In this document: positions 33,320-41,628 of the stretch, one piece after another
Layout: every line of letters begins with the position of its first letter
How positions within the stretch are numbered: position 1 is the stretch's first letter
NCBI RefSeq assembly: GCF_002192455.1
Contig: NZ_CP021744.1
Coordinates: 7,030,501 to 7,094,500, forward strand
Direction of reading: 5' to 3'
From: Streptomyces albireticuli
Lineage (GTDB): Bacteria; Actinomycetota; Actinomycetes; Streptomycetales; Streptomycetaceae
Length of the DNA stretch: 64,000 bases
Program-made: the position numbers and the translations under genes
The notes under the pieces: generated by a model
Seen by the model: only the letters and a program-made list of their open reading frames with translations
Databases searched by the model: none
What the model was told of the DNA's origin: nothing

Positions 33320-34540
33320 ATGGTGCGCGTAGTGGTCCTGGGGGAGTTTCGTGCGGACCGGGTGGTGGCGCCGCTCAGCCGCGGTGGTGCGGAGGTCACC
33401 GTGCTGGGGTGCGCCGATCCCGCCCCGTTCCTCGGCCCCGAGGTGACGTGCGCCGAGCTGCCCTCCGTCTTGGACGGGCATGAATTGCTGCGGCTGCTGG
33501 ACGCCTGCCGGGCCGATGTCGCCTTGCCCAACATGGGGTGCCACGGGCAGGAACAGTTCCTGCCCGTCTACGCGCACGCCGCCCCGCGGGTGCGGGGGAC
33601 GGGATGTCGTATGCCCGTGCACGCGGCGGCGTTCGCGCGGCTGGCCAGTGACAAGGCGGCGCTGCACCGGCTCGCGGGGGAGCGGGGATGGCCTGTGCCC
33701 CGGGGTGTGGTGTGCGAGGAAGCCGGGGCATCGCAGGCGGCCGCGGAGGAGCTCGGCTTCCCTGTCCTGGTCAAGGAGGCACGGAGTGAGTTCGGCTCGG
33801 GGCGCCACTACGCGGAGGACGGGGCGGGTCTCGGCCGGGCGGGCGCCGAGGTGACGTATCCGGTGCTGGTCCAGGAGGCCGTCGTGGGGGAGGAGTTCGC
33901 GGTCGAGTTCCTGTCCGGTCCGTCCTCCACGGTGGCGTGGCCGGTGGCTTCCCTGGGCCGTCTCGGCAGTGACTGCGACCCGGGCCGACGGGTGAGGGTC
34001 GCCCCCGCGGCGCTGCCCGTCCGTGCACGGGGTGAGCTGGCCGCGACGGTCGCCGACATGACGGAGGCCTTCGGGCCCTGGGGGCCCTGGCAGATCGACT
34101 TCGCTGTCACGGACGACGGCCGGCTGAAGGTGATCGAAGTGAACGGCCGTCTCAGCGGCGTGTCCAACATGAGCTGGGCGAGTACGGGCTGTGACCCGCA
34201 CGAGGCGTACGCGCGGGCCGCCCTCGGCCGGACCCCTCGCGACCCCAGGGCCGACCGGGTCGCGCTCGAACTGCCGGTGCCCAACGGGGCGGCGCTGCCG
34301 CCCGCGCCGCACGGCACCGAACTGCTGTGTTTCCCGGGCAGCCCGCTCAACCCCGGGCCGTGCGTCCGTGGGTTCCACCGGCCGGTGCTCAAGGTCCCCG
34401 AACGCCTCGGAGACGCGGCGCGCGCCTGGCTGCGGGCCCTGCCTCCCGGCACACTGCTGAACAGCGCCGCCGACGAGGCGGCCGTTCAGCTGGACCGGGG
34501 CCTGCGAGGTCTCCGGCAGGGCAACCGGACGCCGTCGTGA
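33320..34540 (+). CDS. ATP-grasp ligase
   Basis: A 406-aa protein with ATP-grasp layout. A Rossmann-like start (VRVVVLGEFRAD), ASDKAALHRLAGERGWPVPRG, a nucleotide-binding lysine in GFPVLVKEARSEFGSGRH, VQEAVVGEEFAVEF, and metal-site residues in WQIDFAVTDDGRLKVIEVNGRLSG are all visible. Such enzymes activate a carboxylate as acyl-phosphate and join it to an amine or thiol. ATG 33320 is chosen over GTG 33311; both have weak ribosome sites. It converges with the 2OG oxygenase gene, 25 bases apart. A small-peptide or modified-amino-acid product is a reasonable guess. Confidence 0.82.
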   Translation: MVRVVVLGEFRADRVVAPLSRGGAEVTVLGCADPAPFLGPEVTCAELPSVLDGHELLRLLDACRADVALPNMGCHGQEQFLPVYAHAAPRVRGTGCRMPVHAAAFARLASDKAALHRLAGERGWPVPRGVVCEEAGASQAAAEELGFPVLVKEARSEFGSGRHYAEDGAGLGRAGAEVTYPVLVQEAVVGEEFAVEFLSGPSSTVAWPVASLGRLGSDCDPGRRVRVAPAALPVRARGELAATVADMTEAFGPWGPWQIDFAVTDDGRLKVIEVNGRLSGVSNMSWASTGCDPHEAYARAALGRTPRDPRADRVALELPVPNGAALPPAPHGTELLCFPGSPLNPGPCVRGFHRPVLKVPERLGDAARAWLRALPPGTLLNSAADEAAVQLDRGLRGLRQGNRTPS

Positions 34541-34565
34541 CCCTCGCGCGCCATGCCGCGCGGGC

Positions 34566-35198
34566 TCACGCCAGGAGAGTGGTGATGAGCTTGCGTACCC
34601 TGCCCTCCTCGACCCGCCGGACCCCGTGGACGAGCTGGATGCCGTAGATGACGGTCGTTCCGGGCGGTGGGCCGCACGTCCAACGGGTGTGCGGGGTGTC
34701 GGCCAGTCTCACCGGGCCGGTGCGGGCGGTGATCTCGTGGACGAACCGTGTCCCGGGCGCGTAGTCGCTGCCCGTCGCGGTGACGTCACTCCAGAGGGCG
34801 TCGGCGGAGCAGGTGTCGAGGTAGAACTCACCGCCACGCCGGGCGTCCTGGAGATCGAAGCCGACCCGGGCGATCCGCTGCGGCCGGGCCCGCGGGTCGC
34901 CCACGCCGTGGACGTGCGGACGGATCTCGTCACCGGGCTTGAGGTCGTGGTACAGCCACGGTTCGACGCCCGTGGCGGAGGGGAACGCCCGGCGGATGGC
35001 GGGCAGGGCGCGCTTCAGGCCGGCGTCCATCACGGCCTGCGCGGCCTCGGGCGGGGTGAGTCCCTGGCTGGGGCGCGCGGGAACCCAGCCGGTGGCCGCC
35101 AGGTGCTCGTCCAGCACCTTGGTGAGCTCGGTGGTCTCGTCGGGCGTGAGGAACCCTTCGACAGTCTGCACGGCCAGGGTCTCGGTCATGTGGATCAC
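34566..35198 (-). CDS. 2-oxoglutarate/Fe(II) oxygenase, prolyl 4-hydroxylase-like
   Basis: A 210-aa enzyme with the Fe(II) site DEIRPHVHGVGD and the distal histidine plus 2OG-binding residues in YGIQLVHGVRRVEEGRVRKL. GGEFYLDTCSAD is the typical strand between them. It would hydroxylate a free or peptide-bound amino acid or a small product. GTG 35198 is preferred to ATG 35189 because AGGAG precedes it at the normal distance. It is divergent from the FAD monooxygenase gene (149 bases) and convergent with the ATP-grasp gene; the three may be one biosynthetic patch. Confidence 0.83.
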   Translation of the reverse strand: MIHMTETLAVQTVEGFLTPDETTELTKVLDEHLAATGWVPARPSQGLTPPEAAQAVMDAGLKRALPAIRRAFPSATGVEPWLYHDLKPGDEIRPHVHGVGDPRARPQRIARVGFDLQDARRGGEFYLDTCSADALWSDVTATGSDYAPGTRFVHEITARTGPVRLADTPHTRWTCGPPPGTTVIYGIQLVHGVRRVEEGRVRKLITTLLA

Positions 35199-35347
35199 AA
35201 GCGGACTCCTCCCACGGCTTTCCGCCGGACCTCCGACATTCCAGTACGCCACGGCGGCGCCGCCTAGCCCACGCCCGGCCAATCCGGGGAACTCCCCTTT
35301 CCGCAGGGCGCCTTGACGGAGAGAGGCCCGCCCCGAAAGGTGGGGGC

Positions 35348-36871
35348 GTGACGTTCCCCGGCTCGGACATGGACACCGGCGTCCTCGTCGTGGGCGCCGG
35401 CCCGACGGGGCTGCTGCTGGCGTGCGAACTGGCCCTCGCGAGCGTACGGACCCTGGTGATCGACAAGCGCCCGAAGCCGCACCGGGAGTCACGGGCGCTC
35501 AACCTCCACCCCCGCAGCATCGAGCTGATGGACATGCGCGGGCTGGCCGGCCGTTTCCTGGCCGCGGGCCGTACGGTGCCGGGCTGGCAGTTCGCCGTCA
35601 GTCTCAAGAGGCCGCTCGACTTCACCGCGCTCGACACCCGGCACCCCTACGCCCTGCTTCTCGCGCAGGCCCGGACCGAGGCACTGCTGGCCGAAAGGGC
35701 CCGGGAGCTGGGCGTGGAGATCCGTCGCGGACACGAGGCCGTCGCCCTCCGGCAGTACGCCGGGGGAGTCGAGACCGAGGTGTCCGGCCCGGGCGGACCC
35801 GTCGTGATCCGTTCCGCGTACGTGGTCGGCTGCGACGGCGGGCGCAGCTTCGTCCGGCAGGCGGCCGGAATCGGCTTCCCGGGGACGCGGGAGACGATGA
35901 CCGCGGTGGTCGGGGACTTCGCCGTCGCCGACCACGCGCACAATGAGCGGGCCCGGCGGAACGGCGTGCTCGTCTCCCGCCTGGAGGCCGGGCTGACCCG
36001 GTACGTGGTCATGGACCCGCGCCGGATCCGGGTGCCCTCCACCGAGCCGGTGACGCCGGAGGAGTTCCGCTCCTCACTGGTGCGCGTGTGCGGAAGCGAC
36101 TGCGGCATCGGCGACCCGCGGTGGTTGTCGCGCTTCGGCAACACCACCCGCCTCGCCGCCCGGTACCGGAGCGGCCGTGTCCTGCTGGCCGGCGACGCCG
36201 CGCACATCCATTTCCCGGTCGGCGCCCAGGGGCTGAACACCGGACTCCAGGACGCCATGAACCTCGGCTGGAAACTCGCCGCCACGGTTCGCGGCTGGGC
36301 ACCACCCGGCCTGCTGGACACCTACCACGCCGAGCGTCACCCGGTCGGACACGCCGTCACCACCGGCACCCGCGCCCAGACCCTGTTGGTCGAACTTCCC
36401 CTCACCGAGCAGTACGCGGACCCCGCGAGGCACCTGTGCGAGCTCCTCGACACGCTCCTGGACATCGAGGACGTCAACCGGCACCTGGCCGGCCGCATCT
36501 CGGCCCTCGACACCGTCTATCCCCCCACCGCCCCGGACGCCGATCCGCTCAGCGGCCGGCGCATGCCCGACATCGGCCTCACCACGGCGGCGGGCCCGAC
36601 CCGGGTCCACGAGTTGCTGCGCGACGGCAGATTCGTGCTGCTCGGCCTGGGCGGCGGGCAGCCCCCGCACACCGCCGCCACCCCGGCCTCGTCCGCCCGT
36701 GCCCGCGGCGTCGACGCGCAGGGGCACGGCGACCACCCGGACCTGACGGACGTGAGCGAGATCCTCATCCGGCCCGACGGGCACATCGCCTGGGCCACCC
36801 GCGCGACCGATCCCCGCGATCTCCACGCCGACAGGGCCGGCGCACTCACCGCCTGGACCGGCGCCTGCTGA
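35348..36871 (+). CDS. FAD-dependent aromatic-ring hydroxylase (PHBH/TetX-like)
   Basis: A 507-aa group A flavin monooxygenase. FAD-binding motifs are the N-terminal VLVVGAGPTGLLLACELA, the GCDGGRSFVRQAAG (DG) motif, and RVLLAGDAAHIHFPVGAQGLN (GD motif). These enzymes hydroxylate aromatic or polyketide rings with NADPH and O2. The C-terminal 100 residues form the usual thioredoxin-like cap. GTG 35348 or ATG 35369 are both possible starts. Transcription ends at a long palindrome covering the stop codon. Confidence 0.92.
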   Translation: MTFPGSDMDTGVLVVGAGPTGLLLACELALASVRTLVIDKRPKPHRESRALNLHPRSIELMDMRGLAGRFLAAGRTVPGWQFAVSLKRPLDFTALDTRHPYALLLAQARTEALLAERARELGVEIRRGHEAVALRQYAGGVETEVSGPGGPVVIRSAYVVGCDGGRSFVRQAAGIGFPGTRETMTAVVGDFAVADHAHNERARRNGVLVSRLEAGLTRYVVMDPRRIRVPSTEPVTPEEFRSSLVRVCGSDCGIGDPRWLSRFGNTTRLAARYRSGRVLLAGDAAHIHFPVGAQGLNTGLQDAMNLGWKLAATVRGWAPPGLLDTYHAERHPVGHAVTTGTRAQTLLVELPLTEQYADPARHLCELLDTLLDIEDVNRHLAGRISALDTVYPPTAPDADPLSGRRMPDIGLTTAAGPTRVHELLRDGRFVLLGLGGGQPPHTAATPASSARARGVDAQGHGDHPDLTDVSEILIRPDGHIAWATRATDPRDLHADRAGALTAWTGAC

Positions 36872-36891
36872 CCGAGTACTCGGTCAGCAGG
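36864..36891. terminator. 28-bp perfect palindrome over the stop codon, bidirectional terminator
   Basis: Arms CCTGCTGACCGAG and CTCGGTCAGCAGG (36864-36876 with 36879-36891) with only TA between them. It spans the stop of the FAD monooxygenase gene and lies before the 3' end of the convergent lectin gene. Confidence 0.7.
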
Positions 36892-36934
36892 TTCGCGTGC
36901 GGTCCCGTGGTCAGGTCCGGCACCGGCGGGGCGG

Positions 36935-37819
36935 TCAGTCCCCGGGGATCGTGAACCGCTGGGAGTCGGTCCCGTTGCACTGGTACATCTGGAGCCGGCT
37001 TCCGTTGGCCGTATTGCCGTTGGGCACGTCCAGGCAGTATCCCCACTGGGCGTTCCGCAGCTGACCCTGCTCGTAGGCCCACTGCTGAGGCGGCGTGCCG
37101 TTGCACGCCCAGAGCTGGGCCTGGGCGCCGGTGGCCGCGCCCGCCGCGTCCAGGCACCAGTTGCCCAGGTCACCGGCGCGCAGCGCCGAGCCTTCGTGGC
37201 GCCACCACTGGGCGTTGCTGTTGTTGCAGTCGTAGGTCTGGACGGCCGTGCCGTTCTCCGCCCGGGAATGGGCGATGTCCAGGCACTTGCCGTCCTTGCC
37301 CCGGATCTCACCGCCGGACGCCCGGTGGAAGGTGAGGTTTCCGTCCGACTGATCCCAGCGGCCGTAGAGACCCCAGTTGGCCCAGCCGCCGTCGCTCTGG
37401 AGCCGGAAGGTGCCCGAGTCGAATACCCAGACGTTGTAGTAGACGCCGTTCGACTTCCGTACCAGTGCCCGGAACTTGAACCCGGTGAGGTCGTGTGTGA
37501 AGCGGGCGTCGGAGACCGTCACGAGCAGGTTGTAGTGGCCGTTCAGGGCCGGGCCCAGGCCGTTGATCAGACTCCCGACGTAGTCGCCCCGGCTCTTGGA
37601 TCTGTTCTGCTGGTGGAGGTCGCGCAGCCGTTGGTCGAGCCCCCAGCCGGGCTGCCCCTGGGTGATGTTCACCTCGTCGTCCGCGGCGGCGGCGCGCGTC
37701 GCGGTCGTCGGGCCGGCGGGCGCGGCCTGCGCCGGGAGGGCACCGCCGAAGCCGAGGGCGAGTGTCGTGCAGGCGAGCAGCGCGAAGCGCGCGGCGGGCC
37801 GGACTGCTGTGATCGTCAT
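36935..37819 (-). CDS. Secreted two-domain lectin: N-terminal 'stress protein'-like domain plus ricin B lectin
   Basis: A 294-aa protein with signal peptide (ARFALLACTTLALGFGGALP, cleavage near AQAA). Residues about 70-165 form a domain with GHYNLLVTVSDARFTHDL, YNVWVFDSGTFRLQSDGGWANWGLYG, which I recall from secreted Streptomyces proteins loosely called stress proteins. Residues about 170-294 are a ricin-type beta-trefoil with GKCLDIAHSRAENGTAVQTY, QWWRHEG, WCLDAAG, QQWAYEQG, YCLDVPNG and QRFTI. It is paralogous to the next gene upstream, 17 bases away on the same strand, so the pair is an operon. Probably binds extracellular polysaccharide. Confidence 0.85.
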   Translation of the reverse strand: MTITAVRPAARFALLACTTLALGFGGALPAQAAPAGPTTATRAAAADDEVNITQGQPGWGLDQRLRDLHQQNRSKSRGDYVGSLINGLGPALNGHYNLLVTVSDARFTHDLTGFKFRALVRKSNGVYYNVWVFDSGTFRLQSDGGWANWGLYGRWDQSDGNLTFHRASGGEIRGKDGKCLDIAHSRAENGTAVQTYDCNNSNAQWWRHEGSALRAGDLGNWCLDAAGAATGAQAQLWACNGTPPQQWAYEQGQLRNAQWGYCLDVPNGNTANGSRLQMYQCNGTDSQRFTIPGD

Positions 37820-37836
37820 CTTCGTCTCGTCTTCGG

Positions 37837-38856
37837 CTAAGGCAGGGTGAACTGCTGGGAGGAAGTGTCGTTGCACTGCCACAGCTGGAGCCGGGTGCCG
37901 TTGGCGGTGTCCCCGTTGGGGATGTCCAGGCAGTAGTTCCATTTGCGGTTGCGCAGGGAGCCGTTGCCGACGTAGTCCCACTGCTGGGGCGCGGTCCCGT
38001 TGCAGTCCCACAGCTGTACCTTGTCGGTCCAGCCGCCTCCGCCCGCGTCCAGGCACTTGTTGCCGAGTCCGGCGACCTTGAGCGCGGCTCCGTCCCGGTA
38101 CCACCACTGGGCGTTGGTGGCGTTGCAGTCGTGCATCTGGATCGGGGTGCCGTTGTTGGTGGAGCTGGACTGCACGTCGACGCACTTGCTCTGCTGGTCC
38201 AGCTTCTTCACGCTGTTCCCGGGCTCCTGCTGGAAGGTGACGCCGGAGGCGTCACTGTTGTAGTGCCCGCAGAAGCCCCAGTTGCGCCATCCGCCGTCGC
38301 TCTTCAGACGGAAGGTGCCGGATTCGAAGATCCAGTAGTGATACGTGGCGGAGCCGGACGCGTTGTAGTGCAGCCGGCCCTCCCAGCGCACCCCGTTGAA
38401 GCGGGGTTCGTAGGAGGCGTCCTCCTTGACCATCAGTACGTTGTAGTGGCCCTGGACCATCGCGCACGAGTCATTGATCATGCCCTGGACGAAGGCGCCC
38501 TGGTCCTTGGCCTTGTGGTTGTCGAAGAGCTTGATCAGGTAGCCGATGATGTCGACGAGCGCCTGAAGGGCGTCGACAGGCCCTGCCGCGGCTGCCACGC
38601 GCGGGCTCGGCCCGCTGTTCCGCAGCGCTTTGGCCGTACGTTCGGGGAGCGGCCTCACGGGCATGTCCTGGCCGTCGGTACCCATGCGTAGGCCCGTCGC
38701 CGGGGCCGGCTTCGTGACGGCCGGCGCGGCGAAGGCGGACGCCTCCGTCCCGCCGGTCAGCAGTACGGCGGCCATGAGCACGGCGACGAGCCCTGCACGG
38801 GATCTATGTGGTGTTTGCCCCCTTCTGGGGGAGTTGCGGAATAGGGTGGCATTCAT
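37837..38856 (-). CDS. Secreted two-domain lectin, paralogue of the previous gene
   Basis: A 339-aa paralogue. After the signal peptide (GLVAVLMAAVLLTG, EASAFA) comes a longer linker, then DNHKAKDQGAFVQGMINDSC and the shared domain GHYNVLMVKEDASYEP, YHYWIFESGTFRLKSDGGWRNWGFCGHY. The ricin-type trefoil has KCVDVQSSSTNNGTPIQMHDC, QWWYRDG, KCLDAGGGG, QQWDYVG, YCLDIPNG and QQFTLP. It has extra cysteines in the first domain (NDSC, GFC) absent from its partner. ATG 38856 is in-frame nine codons after a longer start at 38883 and fits the signal peptide. First gene of the two-gene lectin operon. Confidence 0.85.
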   Translation of the reverse strand: MNATLFRNSPRRGQTPHRSRAGLVAVLMAAVLLTGGTEASAFAAPAVTKPAPATGLRMGTDGQDMPVRPLPERTAKALRNSGPSPRVAAAAGPVDALQALVDIIGYLIKLFDNHKAKDQGAFVQGMINDSCAMVQGHYNVLMVKEDASYEPRFNGVRWEGRLHYNASGSATYHYWIFESGTFRLKSDGGWRNWGFCGHYNSDASGVTFQQEPGNSVKKLDQQSKCVDVQSSSTNNGTPIQMHDCNATNAQWWYRDGAALKVAGLGNKCLDAGGGGWTDKVQLWDCNGTAPQQWDYVGNGSLRNRKWNYCLDIPNGDTANGTRLQLWQCNDTSSQQFTLP

Positions 38857-38974
38857 GACGCGACCGTAGATGCGTCCAGTCAAGAGGTGATGAACGCGGA
38901 ATCAACGGATAAGCGGTGTTCTCGGCGCGAGCGGCGTTCGGGTGCGCGAGCCCGGGGCTCGACGGACCCGGGGC

Positions 38975-39397
38975 TCAGCGCACGAACTTCCAGGTGATGC
39001 CGTTGACCACGCCCCTGTCGAGCGGTGCCAGTTTCTGGAAGGCCGGCCGGCCGAGGTCGATGTGGGTGCGGTCGCAGGAGAGGCACTTGTCCCTGACCGG
39101 CACCCTGATGGTCTTGCCGTTGTAGCTGACCTCGATTGATATGCCCTTGCAAAGAGGGTCGTTGTTGGGATTGGCGGAGGTCCACCACGAGGGCGAGACC
39201 GCGACCAGGTCCTGGGAGTCCGCGTCGATGGCCGTTCCGCAGGCGCCGTATCCCTTGTCGGTGTAGTAGGTCATCTTTCCGTTCATCGGCTGGCCGATCG
39301 GAACGTCGGCGGCCGCCGGTCCGGCGGCGACGGCAATTCCGGTGGCCGCGGCGGCCAGGACGACAGCCGCGGAGCGCACAGCTCTGATTCCACGCAT
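38975..39397 (-). CDS. Secreted double-psi beta-barrel protein resembling Streptomyces papain inhibitor
   Basis: A 140-aa protein with signal peptide (AAVVLAAAATGIAVAAGPAA, AD). The mature part reads GKMTYYTDKGYGACGTAIDA, VAVSPSWW, CKGISIEVSYNGKTIRVPV and DKCLSCDRTHIDLGRPAFQK, the cysteine-rich barwin/expansin-like barrel. I recall the secreted papain inhibitor SPI of S. mobaraensis, itself a transglutaminase substrate, having nearly this sequence; this is from memory and cannot be checked here. ATG 39397 has GGAGAG upstream. Possible roles are protease inhibition or polysaccharide binding. Confidence 0.8.
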   Translation of the reverse strand: MRGIRAVRSAAVVLAAAATGIAVAAGPAAADVPIGQPMNGKMTYYTDKGYGACGTAIDADSQDLVAVSPSWWTSANPNNDPLCKGISIEVSYNGKTIRVPVRDKCLSCDRTHIDLGRPAFQKLAPLDRGVVNGITWKFVR

Positions 39398-39782
39398 TGG
39401 TCTCTCCTCATTCAGGGGTGGTGGGCGGGCGGATGTACTCCACGGACCCAGTGGAGTGAGCGCCCCGGAAACCGGCATCAGGGAGCCGTCGCGGCTCGCC
39501 GGTCAGGAAGTCGAAGGACGGCGGCAATTCTTCGGCACGCGTCCGGCTTTCGGTCCATGAGTGCCATGCGGGAGGACATCGACGCAAGTCCTCGCCGCGA
39601 CAGTTGTCCGGAATCGGTTGGCAAATGCGCCTGGTTCGGCCGCCCATGACACATGTCGTTGACAACGAAGTTGAAGAGTTATTCACTGCGCAAGAGCGAC
39701 GGCCGCAGGCGTCTTCCGCCGGCCCCGTCGTGCTTTCAGCGAGCGAGTGTCACCTCAGCGATCCGACCCCACAGGAGCCGCC
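39398..39782. other. Divergent promoter region between papain-inhibitor-like and chitinase genes
   Basis: 385 bases with no gene. A TTGACA hexamer at 39659-39664 is followed 15 bases on by TATTCA, a possible but poorly spaced promoter for the chitinase. No clear DasR-type site was recognised. Confidence 0.35.
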
Positions 39783-40676
39783 GTGAAAAGAAACCGCTTC
39801 GTCACCTTGCTGCTGGCCGTACTGGCTCTGGTCGGTACGGCCCTCCTCGTACCGACCGGCACGGCGAGTGCCGCCGGCCCGTGCGACAACGCTTCCAACT
39901 GGACGGCCGGAACCTGGTATCCGGCGGGCACGGTCGTCCGGTACACGGACGGTAAGTACTACGTCGCCGAGCACGACAATCCCGGCTACGACCCGCTCAT
40001 CAGCACGTGGTACTGGGATCCGTACACCTGTCAGGGCGGCGGGAACCCGGGGACCGGGAAGTTCCCCGTGACGGAGGCCCAGTTCCAGCAGATGTTCCCG
40101 GGGCGGAACTCCTTCTACACGTACAACGGGCTGATCGCGGCGCTGGCCGCGTACCCGGGATTCGCCGGCACCGGCAGTGACCAGGTCAAGCGGCAGGAGG
40201 CCGCGGCCTTCCTGGCCAACGTCGACCACGAGACCGGGGGCCTGGTCCACATCGTGGAGCAGAACACGGCGAACTATCCCCACTACTGCGACCGGAACCA
40301 GCCCTACGGCTGCCCGGCCGGCCAGTCCGCCTATTACGGCCGAGGTCCGCTCCAGCTCAGCTGGAACTTCAACTACAAGGCCGCGGGCGACGCCCTCGGA
40401 ATCAACCTGCTGAACAACCCGTCGCTCGTCCAGACCGACGCGGCCGTCTCCTGGAAAACCGCCCTGTGGTACTGGAACACCCAGCGCGGTCCCGGCACCA
40501 TGACGCCGCACGACGCGATGGTCAACAGCCGTGGATTCGGGGAGACCATCCGCAGCATCAACGGCGCCGCGGAGTGCGACGGGCGCAACCCCGCCCAGGT
40601 GCAGAGCCGGGTGAACAGCTACCAGCGATTCGCCCAGATGCTGGGTGCGGCTCCGGGCGGCAGCCTCTACTGCTGA
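39783..40676 (+). CDS. Secreted family 19 chitinase with N-terminal chitin-binding domain
   Basis: A 297-aa enzyme. After the signal peptide (VTLLLAVLALVGTALLV, TASA) comes a CBM5/12-type chitin-binding domain (NWTAGTWYPAGTVVRYTDGK, WYWDPYTC), a Gly/Pro linker, and a GH19 catalytic domain: FPVTEAQFQQMFPGRNSFYTY, the catalytic Glu in NVDHETGGLVHI, YYGRGPLQLSWNFNY, and ETIRSINGAAECDG. It hydrolyses chitin with inversion, acting on fungal walls. This is the ChiC-type architecture common in Streptomyces. GTG 39783 follows AGGAGCC. Confidence 0.95.
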   Translation: MKRNRFVTLLLAVLALVGTALLVPTGTASAAGPCDNASNWTAGTWYPAGTVVRYTDGKYYVAEHDNPGYDPLISTWYWDPYTCQGGGNPGTGKFPVTEAQFQQMFPGRNSFYTYNGLIAALAAYPGFAGTGSDQVKRQEAAAFLANVDHETGGLVHIVEQNTANYPHYCDRNQPYGCPAGQSAYYGRGPLQLSWNFNYKAAGDALGINLLNNPSLVQTDAAVSWKTALWYWNTQRGPGTMTPHDAMVNSRGFGETIRSINGAAECDGRNPAQVQSRVNSYQRFAQMLGAAPGGSLYC

Positions 40677-40803
40677 GCACCCGGGAATGCGGCCGGCCGG
40701 CAGGCGGGCCCGGCCGTTCGTCGCGTCGCTCCCGGCCTCGTCCCGATTGAGTGCAACTCCCCAGCAGCGGTTAGGCTTTGGTCCTTCTTGAGAAGGGGCG
40801 CTG

Positions 40804-41193
40804 ATGGGCACCAGGTTTATTGAGGTAGACGAATCGCGGCAAGGTGAGCCGGGTGTGCGGAAGGGAGGCAGAACATTGACGGTAGGGGACCAGTCCATCA
40901 CCCAGGACGCATGGGTCAAGGTCGAAGCTTACGACGATCTCGACCCGACCGTGACCGGGGACGTCCATCTGCACACGTTCGCGGTCCCGGGTATGGAGGT
41001 GCGCGTCGGGGCCGCGAAGAATGACGAGGACGGAAGCAGCGAATTCGAGCCCAGATTGATCCCGTCTGTCCAGTATTACCAGATCGAGCTCGGGCCCGAT
41101 TCGCTGAATAAGCTCCATGACGCGCTCAAGCCCTTCATCGCGGCCGCGAAGGAATGCGAGCCGCCGAAGGGCCGCAAGGTGCGCGGCAAATAG
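40804..41193 (+). CDS. Hypothetical protein, 129 aa
   Basis: Starts at ATG 40804 after AGAAGGGG. An acidic, mostly strand-forming protein (GRTLTVGDQSITQDAWVKVE, DVHLHTFAVPGMEVRVG, YYQIELGPDSLNKLHDALKP) with a basic tail (KGRKVRGK). No signal peptide, membrane segment or recognised domain. Its separation from the chitinase gene (127 bases) and from the PKS gives no functional hint. Codon use is normal for the region. Confidence 0.65.
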   Translation: MGTRFIEVDESRQGEPGVRKGGRTLTVGDQSITQDAWVKVEAYDDLDPTVTGDVHLHTFAVPGMEVRVGAAKNDEDGSSEFEPRLIPSVQYYQIELGPDSLNKLHDALKPFIAAAKECEPPKGRKVRGK

Positions 41194-41330
41194 TCCGCGA
41201 TGTTCCTGTCCGCTGGGAACCGGGCGGCACCGTGCGGCCGCCCCGTCCCCGGCGACAGAGACGCGGGGTCGGGGGGCGGGCGGCTCGCCGACGTGACCCA
41301 CGCCGCATGCGCGACAGGTGAGCAGATGCC

Positions 41331-41501
41331 CTATTGGCTGCCGGTCGGCGGATCCGCCCTCCCCGGCACCAGAACGGCAAGAGTGCTGCGCGCCTCACGC
41401 CGCAGCGCGCCGCGCCGGGCGAAGGTCGCGGTGAGAGCGAGGACCGAGACCGTGCTCCCGTAGAACACGGCGGCGATCGTGGAGAGGAGCCCGATCGACA
41501 T
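41331..41501 (-). CDS. Small membrane protein (56 aa)
   Basis: ATG 41501 to TAG 41331 encodes SIGLLSTIAAVFYGSTVSVL, then ALTATFARRGALRREARSTL, then AVLVPGRADPP: one hydrophobic helix followed by a basic cytoplasmic tail. AAAGG lies about 12 bases upstream. The sequence reads like a real protein with a positive-inside pattern. It lies directly downstream of the PKS gene on the same strand. Function unknown. Confidence 0.45.
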   Translation of the reverse strand: MSIGLLSTIAAVFYGSTVSVLALTATFARRGALRREARSTLAVLVPGRADPPTGSQ

Positions 41502-41628
41502 CGGGCACGCACCTTTCTTCCCCCGTCCGGCCCGCCCGGCTCACAGCCCGGGGCGGGCGTTGATGCGTTTCCCCTCCACCATACGCACGCCGTCAACTCC
41601 CCCTCCGCGCCCGGCCATAGGCCCAGGG

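Noticed and set aside
24612..38856. Lectin cluster as a horizontally acquired toxin locus
   Set aside because: Composition looks like the surroundings, no toxin catalytic domain accompanies the trefoils, and no mobility genes are near.
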